From: Alkaliphilus peptidifermentans DSM 18978
GTDB taxonomy: Bacteria > Bacillota > Clostridia > Peptostreptococcales > Natronincolaceae
NCBI RefSeq assembly: GCF_900101495.1
Contig: NZ_FMUS01000011.1
Span: 1-64,000, forward strand
Length of the DNA: 64,000 nt
Direction: 5' to 3'
The notes under the pieces are model-generated. The model saw nothing but the letters and a program-made list of their open reading frames with translations. It was not told the origin of the DNA and ran no database searches. The number at the start of each line of letters is the position of its first letter. Positions within the stretch are counted from its first letter, which is position 1. Made by a program: the position numbers and the translations under genes. Positions 24,310 through 33,538 of this stretch are shown here, one piece after another.

Positions 24310-25401
24310 TTAGGAAGCTTCTTTCTTAAGTTTTACCTCAAATATGGTTTCATTAGAGTCACTATTAGCCTCTATCTTTCCTCCATGGAGCTCCACAATA
24401 GTTTTAGCTATTGCCAAACCTAAACCAGCCCCTCCCTGCTCATGGGAACGAGATTTTTCAACTCTATAAAAACGATCGAATAAATGTGGTATATCCTTTG
24501 CTGGAATAGGCTCTCCATAGTTGATAAAGCTTATGGAAACTTCGTCATTACTTTCACGTAATCTAATATCTAAATATTTACCCTCTCTACCATATCGGAT
24601 CGCATTAGCAATTAAATTTTCAAAAACCCTTACCAGCATATTGGCATCTGCCTGGACATATACCTCCCTTTGAGATGTTTTTAATCGACAGGCCATGGAG
24701 GCTTCATTGAATAACGGTACAAATTCTTCTGTCAGCTGCTGAAGCAACTCTACCATATCAATTTTTTGAAAATTTATCTTCACACCACTATAGTTTACCC
24801 TTGTGTATTCAAAAAGCTCATCAATTAACTCCTTTAACCGTTTTGACTTGGAATAAGCAATATCAATATAATATCGAAGTGCAACCTCATCTCGATATTG
24901 ATCATTAACCACCAGCTGCAAATAGCCTAAAATGGAGGTAAGTGGGGTTCGAAGGTCATGGGAAACACTGGTGATCAATTCGGTTTTTGCTCTTTCAGCC
25001 TTTAGCTCCTCCTCAATTGATTCCTTTAGTTGGGAAGTCATTAAGTTAATGTTATCAGCCAGCACACCCAACTCATCATTGGAACGAACAGGTATTTTTA
25101 TATCAAAATCTCCTTTTGCAACTTGATTCAAATTTTCCGTGATTTCCTCTAAATACCTTATGCTTCTTTGACTTAAAACAAAGAAATACAAAAGGAAGAG
25201 TATTAATCCAGTTAAAACACTTACAGGAAATACACCGATATTAATTTCAAGAAATTTTAAAATCAAATAAAGAATTCGTATATGGCTTACATACGTAGAA
25301 AGTATTATTAAGAGAATTACTGTTGCAATTGACAATACTATACTCATGCTAAATACCAGCAAAATCTTCCACCTAATACTTGATTGAGGTTTCGTTTTCA
25401 A
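24310..25401 (-). CDS. VanS-like sensor histidine kinase
   Basis: 363 aa. Two membrane helices (about 10-32 and 52-73) with a short outer loop, HAMP linker, H-box VSHDLRTPLTSILGYL (His about 149), N-box ENLIANAIRYG, G-boxes and GGAGLGLAIAKTIVELHGG. Closest in architecture to VanS of VanG/VanB-type clusters. ATG 25401 overlaps the regulator gene by 29 bp. Located next to ddl-murF-alr, so it probably monitors cell-wall precursor or glycopeptide stress. Confidence 0.8.
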   Translation of the reverse strand: MKTKPQSSIRWKILLVFSMSIVLSIATVILLIILSTYVSHIRILYLILKFLEINIGVFPVSVLTGLILFLLYFFVLSQRSIRYLEEITENLNQVAKGDFDIKIPVRSNDELGVLADNINLMTSQLKESIEEELKAERAKTELITSVSHDLRTPLTSILGYLQLVVNDQYRDEVALRYYIDIAYSKSKRLKELIDELFEYTRVNYSGVKINFQKIDMVELLQQLTEEFVPLFNEASMACRLKTSQREVYVQADANMLVRVFENLIANAIRYGREGKYLDIRLRESNDEVSISFINYGEPIPAKDIPHLFDRFYRVEKSRSHEQGGAGLGLAIAKTIVELHGGKIEANSDSNETIFEVKLKKEAS

Positions 25402-26092
25402 CTTTATAGCCTACCCCCCATACAGTTTTAATTAAAAAAGGCTTCTTTGGGTCACTTTCAAGCTTCTCTCTGAGCTTTCGAATATGGACTCGGACAGTAT
25501 TATCTGATTCTAAATAATCTTCCTTCCATACATTTTGGAAAATAGCATCAACAGTAAATACCTTGCCAGGGTGTTTTGCAAGTAAATATAGAATATCAAA
25601 CTCTATCGGCGTTAAGCTAATCTCTTGATTAAAGAGACTAACTTTATGTGTCTCTTTATTTATCACCAATCCATTAACTGAAATAACATTTTCTTCCCCA
25701 CCATTATCATATTGCCGATTAAAGGTAATAAATCTTCTTAGCTGTGATTTAACTCTAGCTAGTAACTCCATAGGATTAAAGGGCTTAGTCATATAGTCAT
25801 CTGCCCCTGTGGTCAGACCCATTACTTTATCCATATCCTCGGATTTGGCACTTAGCATAAGGATGGGAATATTCCTTACCTTCCTTATTCTTCTGCAGGT
25901 TTCTAAGCCATCTATTCCCGGCATCATTATATCTAATATAACAAGTTGAATAGCTTCCTTTTCTAATTTTTCTAAAGCCTCTATCCCTGTATTTGCCTTA
26001 TATACCTGATAACCCTCATTTGCTAAATATATTTCTATTAAATCAGCGATTTCCTTTTCATCATCGACGATCAGAATCTTTTCTTTATCCAT
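25373..26092 (-). CDS. VanR-like OmpR-family response regulator
   Basis: 239 aa. Receiver: D-D-E acidic pocket, phospho-acceptor in LVILDIMMPGIDGLE, LSAKSEDMDK, D-D-Y-M-T-K-P-F; winged helix with LTPIEFDILYLLAKHPGKVF and IKTVWGVGYKVE. GGGAGGGATATGGGAT precedes ATG. The alr gene ends 80 bp upstream on the same strand, so read-through from the wall-synthesis operon is possible. AT-rich direct repeats in front of ddl (29917-29951) are candidate binding sites. Confidence 0.85.
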   Translation of the reverse strand: MDKEKILIVDDEKEIADLIEIYLANEGYQVYKANTGIEALEKLEKEAIQLVILDIMMPGIDGLETCRRIRKVRNIPILMLSAKSEDMDKVMGLTTGADDYMTKPFNPMELLARVKSQLRRFITFNRQYDNGGEENVISVNGLVINKETHKVSLFNQEISLTPIEFDILYLLAKHPGKVFTVDAIFQNVWKEDYLESDNTVRVHIRKLREKLESDPKKPFLIKTVWGVGYKVENETSIKY

Positions 26093-26172
26093 ATCCCATA
26101 TCCCTCCCTTATCAAATCATATAAACTTATAGTTTTATATAATTTTTCCTGCTAGACATTTTATTATAGCCA

Positions 26173-27357
26173 TTATACCAAGCATTTCTCCCCCTGCCAA
26201 ATTCTTTCTGTTAAGACTTCTACTGGCTTCCCATTATAATAGTACACTCTTGGAACTCTATAGCCAATCATTGAAGGAATTTCCTGAGGCACACTTTCTA
26301 TATGGCTTGCCAAGTCCTCTAATGTGATTTCTTCCCCCTGCTGCTTGCCAATTAATGTTACTTGTGTTCCCACTGGAATCTTTTTAGGCAGCTTAATCAT
26401 TAACTGATCCATACATATCTTCCCAACAATTGGAGCTTTTTTGCCCTCCACCAACAGGTAAAACCCTTGAAAACATCTATACCATCCGTCTGCATATCCC
26501 ACAGGTATTGTTGCAATCCATTCATCTTCCTGGGCTTCATAGGCTGTATCATAGCCAACCACACTCCCCTTTTTAACCTTTTTTATGTGGAGGATTCGTG
26601 AATGGAAGGAAAGGGCTGTTTCCAATGAAATAGGTGTATCCCTCTTGATCTCCTTGGATGGATAGATTCCAAACATTCCAACACCTACTCTAACGATATC
26701 AAGGGAGCATTCAGGATATTTTAAGGTGGCAGCTGTGTTGCTACAATGATAGGCTTGGATTTCAAGTCCTTTATCCTTAGCCCATTCCATAACTTCAGAA
26801 AACAACTGAAATTGTCGTCTAAAAAAGGAGTCATCTTCTCTATTTGCGGTGGCAAAATGGGTGTACATTCCTTCTATAAATATATCCTCTGTTGATAGCA
26901 TAGGAAGAATTTCCTCAAGCTCCTGTATGTTTCTTAGTCCAAGCCTTCCCAACCCTGTGTCAATTTTTATATGAACCTTAAGGGGCCTTGGGTCCTTCTT
27001 ATGCTTTCTCATCTCCTTCAGCCATGAGGACTGAAAAATGGTTACCGATAGATCATTTTCAATTGCAAGATTTACATCACTTGGCAAGATTGGTGTTAAA
27101 ACTAGAATTGGTGCTTCTATTCCATTCCTTCGAAGAAACAGAGCTTCTCTTAAAATAGAAACTGCTAACCCCTCTGCTCCTGCCCGTAGTGCAATTTTCG
27201 ATACCTGTAGATCTCCATGTCCATAGGCATCGGCTTTTACAGCTGCCATCAGCTTGGTTGATGGAGGGAGATATTTTCGAAGCTCCTTTACATTATTTTC
27301 AATTTTGTCTAAGTGAATTTCCACCCAAGTATCTCTATGGAGCAACTCTGGATTCAT
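26173..27357 (-). CDS. alr: Alanine racemase
   Basis: 394 aa. PLP-binding Lys in A-V-K-A-D-A-Y-G-H-G (about 41), HIKIDTGLGRLGL, opposite-face catalytic Tyr in V-V-G-Y-D-T-A-Y, and TIPVGYADG / GKICMDQLMI. Makes D-alanine for the ligase encoded two genes upstream. The start overlaps the murF stop (ATGA), so the trio is translationally coupled. No membrane domain, unlike the VanT racemases of VanC/VanG operons, so D-Ala rather than D-Ser supply is more likely. Confidence 0.9.
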   Translation of the reverse strand: MNPELLHRDTWVEIHLDKIENNVKELRKYLPPSTKLMAAVKADAYGHGDLQVSKIALRAGAEGLAVSILREALFLRRNGIEAPILVLTPILPSDVNLAIENDLSVTIFQSSWLKEMRKHKKDPRPLKVHIKIDTGLGRLGLRNIQELEEILPMLSTEDIFIEGMYTHFATANREDDSFFRRQFQLFSEVMEWAKDKGLEIQAYHCSNTAATLKYPECSLDIVRVGVGMFGIYPSKEIKRDTPISLETALSFHSRILHIKKVKKGSVVGYDTAYEAQEDEWIATIPVGYADGWYRCFQGFYLLVEGKKAPIVGKICMDQLMIKLPKKIPVGTQVTLIGKQQGEEITLEDLASHIESVPQEIPSMIGYRVPRVYYYNGKPVEVLTERIWQGEKCLV

Positions 27358-28757
27358 GCACTTTTACCTCCTTTTTTGTGAAGGTCCTCTGTCATTAAGA
27401 TATCTACAAGAGTTTCCAGCTCCTCTTCTCTTGAGCCCTTTATTAAAACAATAGCGCCAATTTCTATTACCTCCTTAACAATATCAATTAAATCTTGGAG
27501 GGAGGTACAATGAATAACTTTTCCCCTAGAGAATTTTCCCATTGCTGCAGATGCAATTTCCATTGACAATTGCCCAATAGTAAAAAGATAGTCAATCTGA
27601 TTCGGATCAATATCGGCTGCTGCAGCTTGATGAAGCTTTACTCCAGCTTCACCTAACCCGTTCATATCTCCTAAAATAGCAATTTTTTGTCTATATCCCT
27701 TTAAGCTATATAGGGTTTCTAGCGTTGCCTTGAGGCTGAGGGGATTTGATTTATAGGAATCATTTAGGATAGCAATATCTTTTGCTTGAATTAATTCGTT
27801 CCTCCCACCTGTGGCCTCAACTCTTAATAGTCCCTCTTTTATATGATCCAGGGAAATGTCAAAATAGTCGGCAACAATAATAGCTGCTGTAGCATTGTAC
27901 ATTTGATGCTTTCCAAGCATTGGTAAGAAGAAGTCTCCGCCAGCTACCTCTTCAAGACTAAAATAGATTCCTTCTTCATCTAAACCCTTTAACTGGGGTC
28001 GGTAATTTGAATTTTCTCCAAAGGTTTTAACTTCTAAGTTTTTAAGCAGAGACTCTGGTATTTTCTTTAAAAAAGCATCCTCAGCAGAGTACACAAATAA
28101 TCCATTTGATTTCAATCCTTCTAAGATTTCCAGCTTAGCTTTCAGAATATTATCCTTTGTCTTAAGCCCATCTAAATGCGCTTCACCAATATTTGTTATA
28201 ATGGCTGCATTGGGTGCTGCAATAGATGTTAGCAACTGTATTTCTCCTAAAGCCGACATCCCCATCTCAATAACAGCTATTTCAGTATCTTCACTCATTT
28301 CTAATAGGGTTAAGGGGACCCCAATATGATTATTTAAGTTTCCAAAGGTTTTGTGGGTTTTATATTTCATTTTCAGTAGACCTGCTAAAATATCCTTTGT
28401 AGAAGTTTTTCCGTTGCTTCCGGTTATTCCTATAATTTTAACTGGTAATTGCTGACGATAGGTCTTGGCTAAGTTTTGTAGTGCCATAAGAGTATCATCA
28501 ACAAAAATCAAGGGTATTTTCGTTTTGGGAAGGCTTTCATGACGACTCCACAAAGCCGCCTTAGCTCCACCCTCTACTGCCTTTTCTATATAATGATGCC
28601 CATTGAAACGATCTCCAATAATGGGTACGAATAACTGATTTGGTTTAATTCCTCTAGAGTCGGTGGATACCCCTTTAACTATATGTTCCTCATAGGATTT
28701 TGGTAGGCCAGTGCCCCCTATCATCTCTTGAATTTCTCTTAATGTTCTAGTTATCAT
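27354..28757 (-). CDS. murF: UDP-MurNAc-tripeptide--D-alanyl-D-alanine ligase (MurF)
   Basis: 467 aa. N-terminal substrate domain (GVSTDSRGIKPNQLFVPIIG, RFNGHHYIEKAVEGGAKAAL), ATP loop T-G-S-N-G-K-T-S-T-K-D (about 115-125), NLNNHIGVPLTLLEM, IGEAHLDGLKT, and C-terminal LNDSYKSNPLSLKATLETL with the lid LGDMNGLGEAG. Adds the D-Ala-D-Ala dipeptide to the precursor stem in the cytoplasm. Four-base overlaps with ddl and alr define a wall-precursor operon. Length is normal and no lesion is seen. Confidence 0.9.
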   Translation of the reverse strand: MITRTLREIQEMIGGTGLPKSYEEHIVKGVSTDSRGIKPNQLFVPIIGDRFNGHHYIEKAVEGGAKAALWSRHESLPKTKIPLIFVDDTLMALQNLAKTYRQQLPVKIIGITGSNGKTSTKDILAGLLKMKYKTHKTFGNLNNHIGVPLTLLEMSEDTEIAVIEMGMSALGEIQLLTSIAAPNAAIITNIGEAHLDGLKTKDNILKAKLEILEGLKSNGLFVYSAEDAFLKKIPESLLKNLEVKTFGENSNYRPQLKGLDEEGIYFSLEEVAGGDFFLPMLGKHQMYNATAAIIVADYFDISLDHIKEGLLRVEATGGRNELIQAKDIAILNDSYKSNPLSLKATLETLYSLKGYRQKIAILGDMNGLGEAGVKLHQAAAADIDPNQIDYLFTIGQLSMEIASAAMGKFSRGKVIHCTSLQDLIDIVKEVIEIGAIVLIKGSREEELETLVDILMTEDLHKKGGKSA

Positions 28758-29832
28758 TTTTTCCTCTCCTTCAATATTTTTTTCTTTTGTTGGTGATTTT
28801 CAAAGGCAAGCTCAATTAGTTTTTCGATCAGCTGTCCATAGGTTGTTCCATCGGTTTTTTCCCACAGGGCAGGAAACATACTAAAGCTAGTAAATCCAGG
28901 CATTGTATTAACTTCGTTTACATAAAATTGATCTTTGTCAGTAACAAAATAGTCTACCCTTAGTAAACCAGTACAATTTAATAGTTTAAATATTTCACCT
29001 GCATTCTCCAACATTTTTTTCTAGTATGGGGAGTTAAGACTGCTGGAATAACGGGAATTAGTTGGCCATCAACATACTTAGCTTCATAGTCCATAAATGA
29101 TTTTACTTGAATATACTCTCCCACAACGGAGCACTGTGGCTCATCATTACCAATCACAGCTATTTGCATCTCTCGCCCTAATATTTCCTCTTCAACAATA
29201 ATTTTTTGGTCATACAGCAAAGCTTCGTCTATGGCTTTTTTAAGCTCTATTGGACTATGACAACGACTAATCCCTACACTAGAGCCCATTTTTGCTGGTT
29301 TCACAAAACAGGGATACCCAATTATTTCTTCAGTTCGACAACAAATATTTTCTGGATTATTTGCCCAGTGATGATAATTAAAGAAGATGTATTTGGCTTG
29401 AGGGATATTATACTTTGAAAATATCTCCTTCATAACAACCTTATCTATACCAATTGCTGATGCTAAAACTGTATTCCCTACATAGGGAACCTCCAACAGC
29501 TCAAGAAATCCCTGCAGTGTGCCATCTTCCCCATTGGTTCCATGTAACGCAGGAAATATAATACTCTTTTCATCTTCCTTAAAATCCTCAGTTAAAAATC
29601 TACCCATGGAACTACCGACTGTGGTACTACTATGTTTTTGTAGATGCTTAACATCTTCTATGCTTGATTTTTGTAGCTCCAAACAGCACCAGTGTCCCTC
29701 TTTTGATATATAAACTGGATACACATTGTATTTTTCCTTATCCAATGCATTGATTACAGAAAAGCCAGTTATAAGTGACACTTCATGCTCTGCTGATTTT
29801 CCTCCGTAAATCACATATACGTTTGTCTTCAT
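28754..29832 (-). pseudogene. ddl: D-alanine--D-alanine ligase, split by one-base frameshift
   Basis: The 5' frame (ATG 29832 after GGGAGGAAAT; MKTNVYVIYGGKSAEHEVSL) holds the N-terminal domain, HGTNGEDGTLQGFLE, the central FVKPAKMGSSVGISR and EEEILGREMQIAVIG, and the Tyr-containing omega loop FMDYEAKY typical of D-Ala-adding enzymes. At 29014-29020 an A7 run shifts the frame. The -1 frame continues LENAGEIFKLLNCTGLLRVD ... EVNTMPGFTSFSMFP to TGA 28754. One extra A, or -1 slippage on A-AAA-AAA, restores a normal ~360-residue ligase, so sequencing error, phase variation or recoding are alternatives to true loss. Confidence 0.8.
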
Positions 29833-29916
29833 GTTTATTTCCTCCCATCTTTTCCTTTGATTTTCGCCTCGGTTTAGCTTTAGTTTATCGTAGGTCGGGG
29901 GGAAAAACCTTCGGAT

Positions 29917-29951
29917 AATCTTGAAGAATTTCTTAAGATTTTATTAAGATG
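29917..29951 (-). promoter_or_regulatory. Candidate VanR-like operator upstream of ddl
   Basis: Minus strand has three head-to-tail AT-rich units ATCTTAATAAA, ATCTTAAGAAA and TTCTTCAAGAT, spaced 11 bp, about 85-120 bp before the ddl start. One-turn direct repeats are the usual binding pattern of OmpR/VanR-type regulators. Binding is inferred. Confidence 0.5.
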
Positions 29952-29954
29952 GAC

Positions 29955-29984
29955 AAAAAAAAGAAGCACATGTATTGTGCTTCT
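29955..29984 (-). terminator. Intrinsic terminator after nitroreductase-like gene
   Basis: AGAAGCAC / GTGCTTCT stem with 7-nt loop, followed by T8 on the minus strand; ends the transcript of the 30029 gene before the ddl operon promoter. Confidence 0.85.
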
Positions 29985-30028
29985 AAATGTAAATAGATAA
30001 AAATCTTCATATGATAAAGCAGATGTTA

Positions 30029-30772
30029 CTATACTTTATAAACATTATATTGAGCAATCTCTATCTCCTTTTCATTAGAGCTTTCCTTCTCACTCAATAT
30101 TCTTTCAAATCTATATTGTTCTTGCCTTAAAGCTAATTCCATAAAGTAAAGAAATATCCCCATATCGATACAATTGTATAATAAAAGCCTTTCCTTAGGA
30201 AAAATCGATTTCACTTCTGTGGAACGAAAAATTCGGATCAGTTGATTCTCATGAACTACACGCCAAGGTTGAGAATTACAAGCACTTGGTGCAAATCCCA
30301 CAACATTAGTGACATTGGTTATATGTTCACCACTCCAAATTATTTCTAACTCCTTACGTTTTGCTTTCGTATAGTCTTTCCTAAACTCCTCTGGTCGAGC
30401 CTTTCCAAAAGCCAACATAATAACATAGTCAAGTCCATCATACTGCAACTTATCAGTTTTTCCTACCCCATACCAACACACACCGATATTTTGTGATGCC
30501 AGCCATAGATCTAATTGCTCCAAGGTATATCCAATATTTATTAAGCAATTTTCTTTTTCTTCACTATACACCAAAAGACAGTACTCACCACGCTTGCACG
30601 ATGTCTCTTGACGTTTAACAATCCTATACTTTATTTTAACATCATCAAGTAAAGGTACAAGTATCTTAAGGTGTTGCTGAATTTTTTGTAGTTCCTCACT
30701 AGAAAGTGATAAAGAATCATCGAAGCGCCTAAAGGACTTACGTTTAAAAATCATATCGTACAAATTATACAT
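30029..30772 (-). CDS. Nitroreductase-like flavoprotein (TM1586-type)
   Basis: 247 aa from ATG 30772 (MYNLYDMIFKRKSFRRFDDS), preceded by GGGAG. The N-terminal half has R-K-S-F-R-R-F, the second half FAPSACNSQPWRVVHENQLI, typical of nitroreductases with two pseudo-symmetric halves in one chain. The central W-Y-G-V-G-K is conserved in this subgroup. Likely binds FMN; substrate unknown. Transcribed alone, with its own terminator. Confidence 0.7.
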   Translation of the reverse strand: MYNLYDMIFKRKSFRRFDDSLSLSSEELQKIQQHLKILVPLLDDVKIKYRIVKRQETSCKRGEYCLLVYSEEKENCLINIGYTLEQLDLWLASQNIGVCWYGVGKTDKLQYDGLDYVIMLAFGKARPEEFRKDYTKAKRKELEIIWSGEHITNVTNVVGFAPSACNSQPWRVVHENQLIRIFRSTEVKSIFPKERLLLYNCIDMGIFLYFMELALRQEQYRFERILSEKESSNEKEIEIAQYNVYKV

Positions 30773-31031
30773 AATAATCATCTCCCAGGTTAAGTTTATA
30801 CTCAAATGGTAATATGTTATAAAATTATTATCAACATAATTTTTAAAACTCTATCTAAAGACCATTTTCATAATAACCAGCCTGAAATTTTGTTTATTTG
30901 ATCAATCAGTAGATAAAAATCTATCCTTCCATAAATTGTACCAATTCTTTGTTAAACTAATAAATGGACCAAACCCTATATCTCTATTAATTCCATCTTA
31001 GTTGCCACACCACCAGGATGCAGACAATATA

Positions 31032-31517
31032 CTATAAATTGTTTAACATATATGAAATCACTTGATAAGAAATAACCGATCTATTATTAAAAATATCCAA
31101 CAGCCCATTTGGATGGAGGGCAAAGATTCCATTCTGAAGCATGGCTACTCCATAGCCCCTTTCGTCTGCACCATTGTATGTTGCTAATACACAATGTTCG
31201 GCTGCATTACCACACAATACAACAAAATCAACATTTCTTTCCTTTAATATTTCCTCTAAATTGGTTCTCCAAAAACTATTACTGAATTCCTTCAAAACTT
31301 CTATATCACTATCCTCAACATTTAACTCCTTTACATTTTGAAAGTTTTCATCGTCGCCACCTTCAATATCTCTAACAATTATTACAGGTTTATGGGCTTT
31401 TCTGAATAATGCTGCTGTTTCATTTATGTATTCAAAAGTATTGCTATATCCTTGCTCCCCTCTTCTTTGACCTATAAAAGCTTCTTGCACATCAATTATT
31501 AATAATGCGATATTCAT
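31032..31517 (-). CDS. Isochorismatase-family cysteine hydrolase
   Basis: 161 aa. Catalytic triad visible: Asp in L-L-I-I-D-V-Q-E-A-F (residue 9), Lys/acid region VLKEFSNSFWRTNLEE, and nucleophile in C-G-N-A-A-E-H-C-V-L-A-T (Cys about 109). Family members hydrolyse isochorismate, nicotinamide or N-carbamoyl compounds; this short form resembles YcaC/nicotinamidase-like hydrolases. Single-gene unit; GGAGGTAAC precedes the start. Confidence 0.8.
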   Translation of the reverse strand: MNIALLIIDVQEAFIGQRRGEQGYSNTFEYINETAALFRKAHKPVIIVRDIEGGDDENFQNVKELNVEDSDIEVLKEFSNSFWRTNLEEILKERNVDFVVLCGNAAEHCVLATYNGADERGYGVAMLQNGIFALHPNGLLDIFNNRSVISYQVISYMLNNL

Positions 31518-31751
31518 TAATTTGTTACCTCCTTAAATAGTATGTGATTCCAACTTTGGTTCAATTATGTCAATATCAATTTAACCCCTTTATTTGCTGG
31601 ACTTACTTTAGAGCTTCAGCCGATACTATAGTAATATATTACCATTAATGAATATCACATAACAAGCATATTTAATCTGTGTAGATATGTAACATAAAAA
31701 CTAAATTTTGAATAAGATAATTAATACCTTTAAACAAAAGGGGGTATTATC

Positions 31752-32678
31752 TTGAGCTTATCGGTTACTTTTGAAAGTGTTATATCATTATTTATTATAA
31801 TATTAGTAGGGGTTTATGGGAGTAAGAGAAAGATCATCACAGCAGAAATGAATAAGCTATTAGTCAACATTCTTATACAGATAGCTCTCCCTTTTATGAT
31901 TCTTTCTTCCTTCATATATACTTATGATGAAACTATTAAATCTAATGTAATCAAAACATTTTATTATTCTATTGCAGCCTATATAATAATGATTGCTGTA
32001 TCTTATTTGATTTTACTACCCATTAAGAAGGATAAAAAAACAATATTACACTTTTCAAATGTATTTGTTAACACAGGATATATTGGCTTTCCCATATTAA
32101 ACTCTGTGTATGGGCCAGAGGGCATTATATATGGTTCAATTTTTAACTTATTTTTTGTAATATTATTATGGACCTATGGACTAATTTTATTTAAGGGTAA
32201 TTTTCAGACTGGTGAATTAAAGATGGAGCTAAAAAAAATTCTTCTAAATCCATCTATAATAGCAGTTTGTTTAGGTATTATAATCATGATATTTAAAATC
32301 ACATTACCTAGACCCATATTATCCAGTGTTCAATCCATTGGTAATATCACAGGTCCTTTATCCATGATTATTATTGGTGTTATACTCTCAAATGTTAGTA
32401 TGAAAAAGTACCTAAAGGACTGGACCCTCTATTATGGCATAACTGTTAAGCTAATTGTTATTCCAGTTATTATGTACTTAATATCGTTATGGGTAGGAGA
32501 TTCATCAAAAGCTATTAATACGGTAATTATTATGTCTGCCATGCCAGCCTCCGCCATGACTTCTATATTGGCTGAGCATTTTGATAAAGAAAAAGAATAT
32601 GCAGCTGTTGTTGTATCGGTAACCACTTTACTTTCTTTAATTACTGTTACTTATCTTTTAAAAATAATACTAAATTAA
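31752..32678 (+). CDS. AEC-family (auxin efflux carrier type) transporter
   Basis: 308 aa, TTG start 31752 after GGGGGT. About ten membrane helices in two five-helix halves, with F-V-N-T-G-Y-I-G-F-P-I in helix 4 and AMPASAMTSILAEHFDKEKE in helix 9, hallmark regions of AEC permeases that export or exchange organic acids or malate. The substrate is not predictable. Terminator directly downstream. Confidence 0.85.
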   Translation: MSLSVTFESVISLFIIILVGVYGSKRKIITAEMNKLLVNILIQIALPFMILSSFIYTYDETIKSNVIKTFYYSIAAYIIMIAVSYLILLPIKKDKKTILHFSNVFVNTGYIGFPILNSVYGPEGIIYGSIFNLFFVILLWTYGLILFKGNFQTGELKMELKKILLNPSIIAVCLGIIIMIFKITLPRPILSSVQSIGNITGPLSMIIIGVILSNVSMKKYLKDWTLYYGITVKLIVIPVIMYLISLWVGDSSKAINTVIIMSAMPASAMTSILAEHFDKEKEYAAVVVSVTTLLSLITVTYLLKIILN

Positions 32679-32690
32679 AGCTGCTGGTAG

Positions 32691-32713
32691 CTTTAAGAAG
32701 GGTCCCTTCTTTT
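32691..32713 (+). terminator. Terminator after AEC transporter gene
   Basis: TAAGAAGGG-TC-CCTTCTTTTA hairpin with T-rich end, 15 bp past the stop codon. Confidence 0.75.
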
Positions 32714-32758
32714 ACATCCATAAAATATAGTTTTATGCCCTTTCCTAATATGTAAATA

Positions 32759-33538
32759 TTAGTATGCTTCTAGGGTTGCTGAAACCCTAGCTTTATATTC
32801 GAAATATCCATAAAGGGTGAATCCAATCAATATATAAATAGACCCTATTGCTAAATCTACTCCTAATAGCTGAAGTGCAGTAGATAAATTGCCTTTTTCC
32901 ATAATAATTCTTGAAGCATCAATGCTTCGGGTCAGCGGAATTATATTTGATAAAAAGTACATTGCCGACGGAAGTCTTTCTCTGCTAAAGCTGGCTCCTG
33001 TTAGTATATACAGCATCATATTAGCCACATTTAAAAAAAGGTGAATTTCCCTCATAACAAGAGCAATACTACCTAAAACTAATCCTATACCCATTCCCCC
33101 AACCATAGCTGTTAATATTGACAGGGTAAATAGTAGTATATTTATACCTGTAAAATCTAATCCAAAAAATATTACTCCTATTACTAACCCTATTACCACA
33201 GTTAAGGATGCATCTAAAACATTAAAGAATACCCTAGCAATATAAACATAGAGCTTATTGGCTGGGGATGCAATAATTAACTGCAAGGTCCCTTGATCCC
33301 GATCATTTCTAAGCATTGTTCCTACTGCAAATACAGCATTTTTTGTGCATAATAAAAAGGCATTTCCTAGAATCCAGGGTGTAATATCCTGAGATTTGTA
33401 TACAAACTGTATTAAAAGAGTATAAAAAATCATTTGTAATGCTGGGTCTACAATTTTATAAATAACATATAGCTTGGGATCTAACCAGCCCAGCAAAGCT
33501 TTAAAGGATATAAGAGATATTCTGAAAAATTTCTTCAT
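32759..33538 (-). CDS. ABC-2 type exporter permease (second subunit)
   Basis: 259 aa, about six membrane helices, with the internal L-G-S-I-A-L-V-M-R-E-I (about residue 145) typical of ABC-2 permeases. Its ATG touches the stop of the first permease gene. Forms a heterodimeric membrane part with 33538-34323, powered by the ATPase at 34316. Such three-gene sets export drugs, lantibiotics or polymers. Confidence 0.8.
   Translation of the reverse strand: MKKFFRISLISFKALLGWLDPKLYVIYKIVDPALQMIFYTLLIQFVYKSQDITPWILGNAFLLCTKNAVFAVGTMLRNDRDQGTLQLIIASPANKLYVYIARVFFNVLDASLTVVIGLVIGVIFFGLDFTGINILLFTLSILTAMVGGMGIGLVLGSIALVMREIHLFLNVANMMLYILTGASFSRERLPSAMYFLSNIIPLTRSIDASRIIMEKGNLSTALQLLGVDLAIGSIYILIGFTLYGYFEYKARVSATLEAY

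Noticed and set aside
26173-29832. Vancomycin-resistance (vanG/vanC) operon
   Set aside because: No vanX/vanXY, no membrane serine racemase, and the ligase has the Y-E-A-K-Y loop of normal D-Ala-D-Ala enzymes; only the two-component pair is Van-like.
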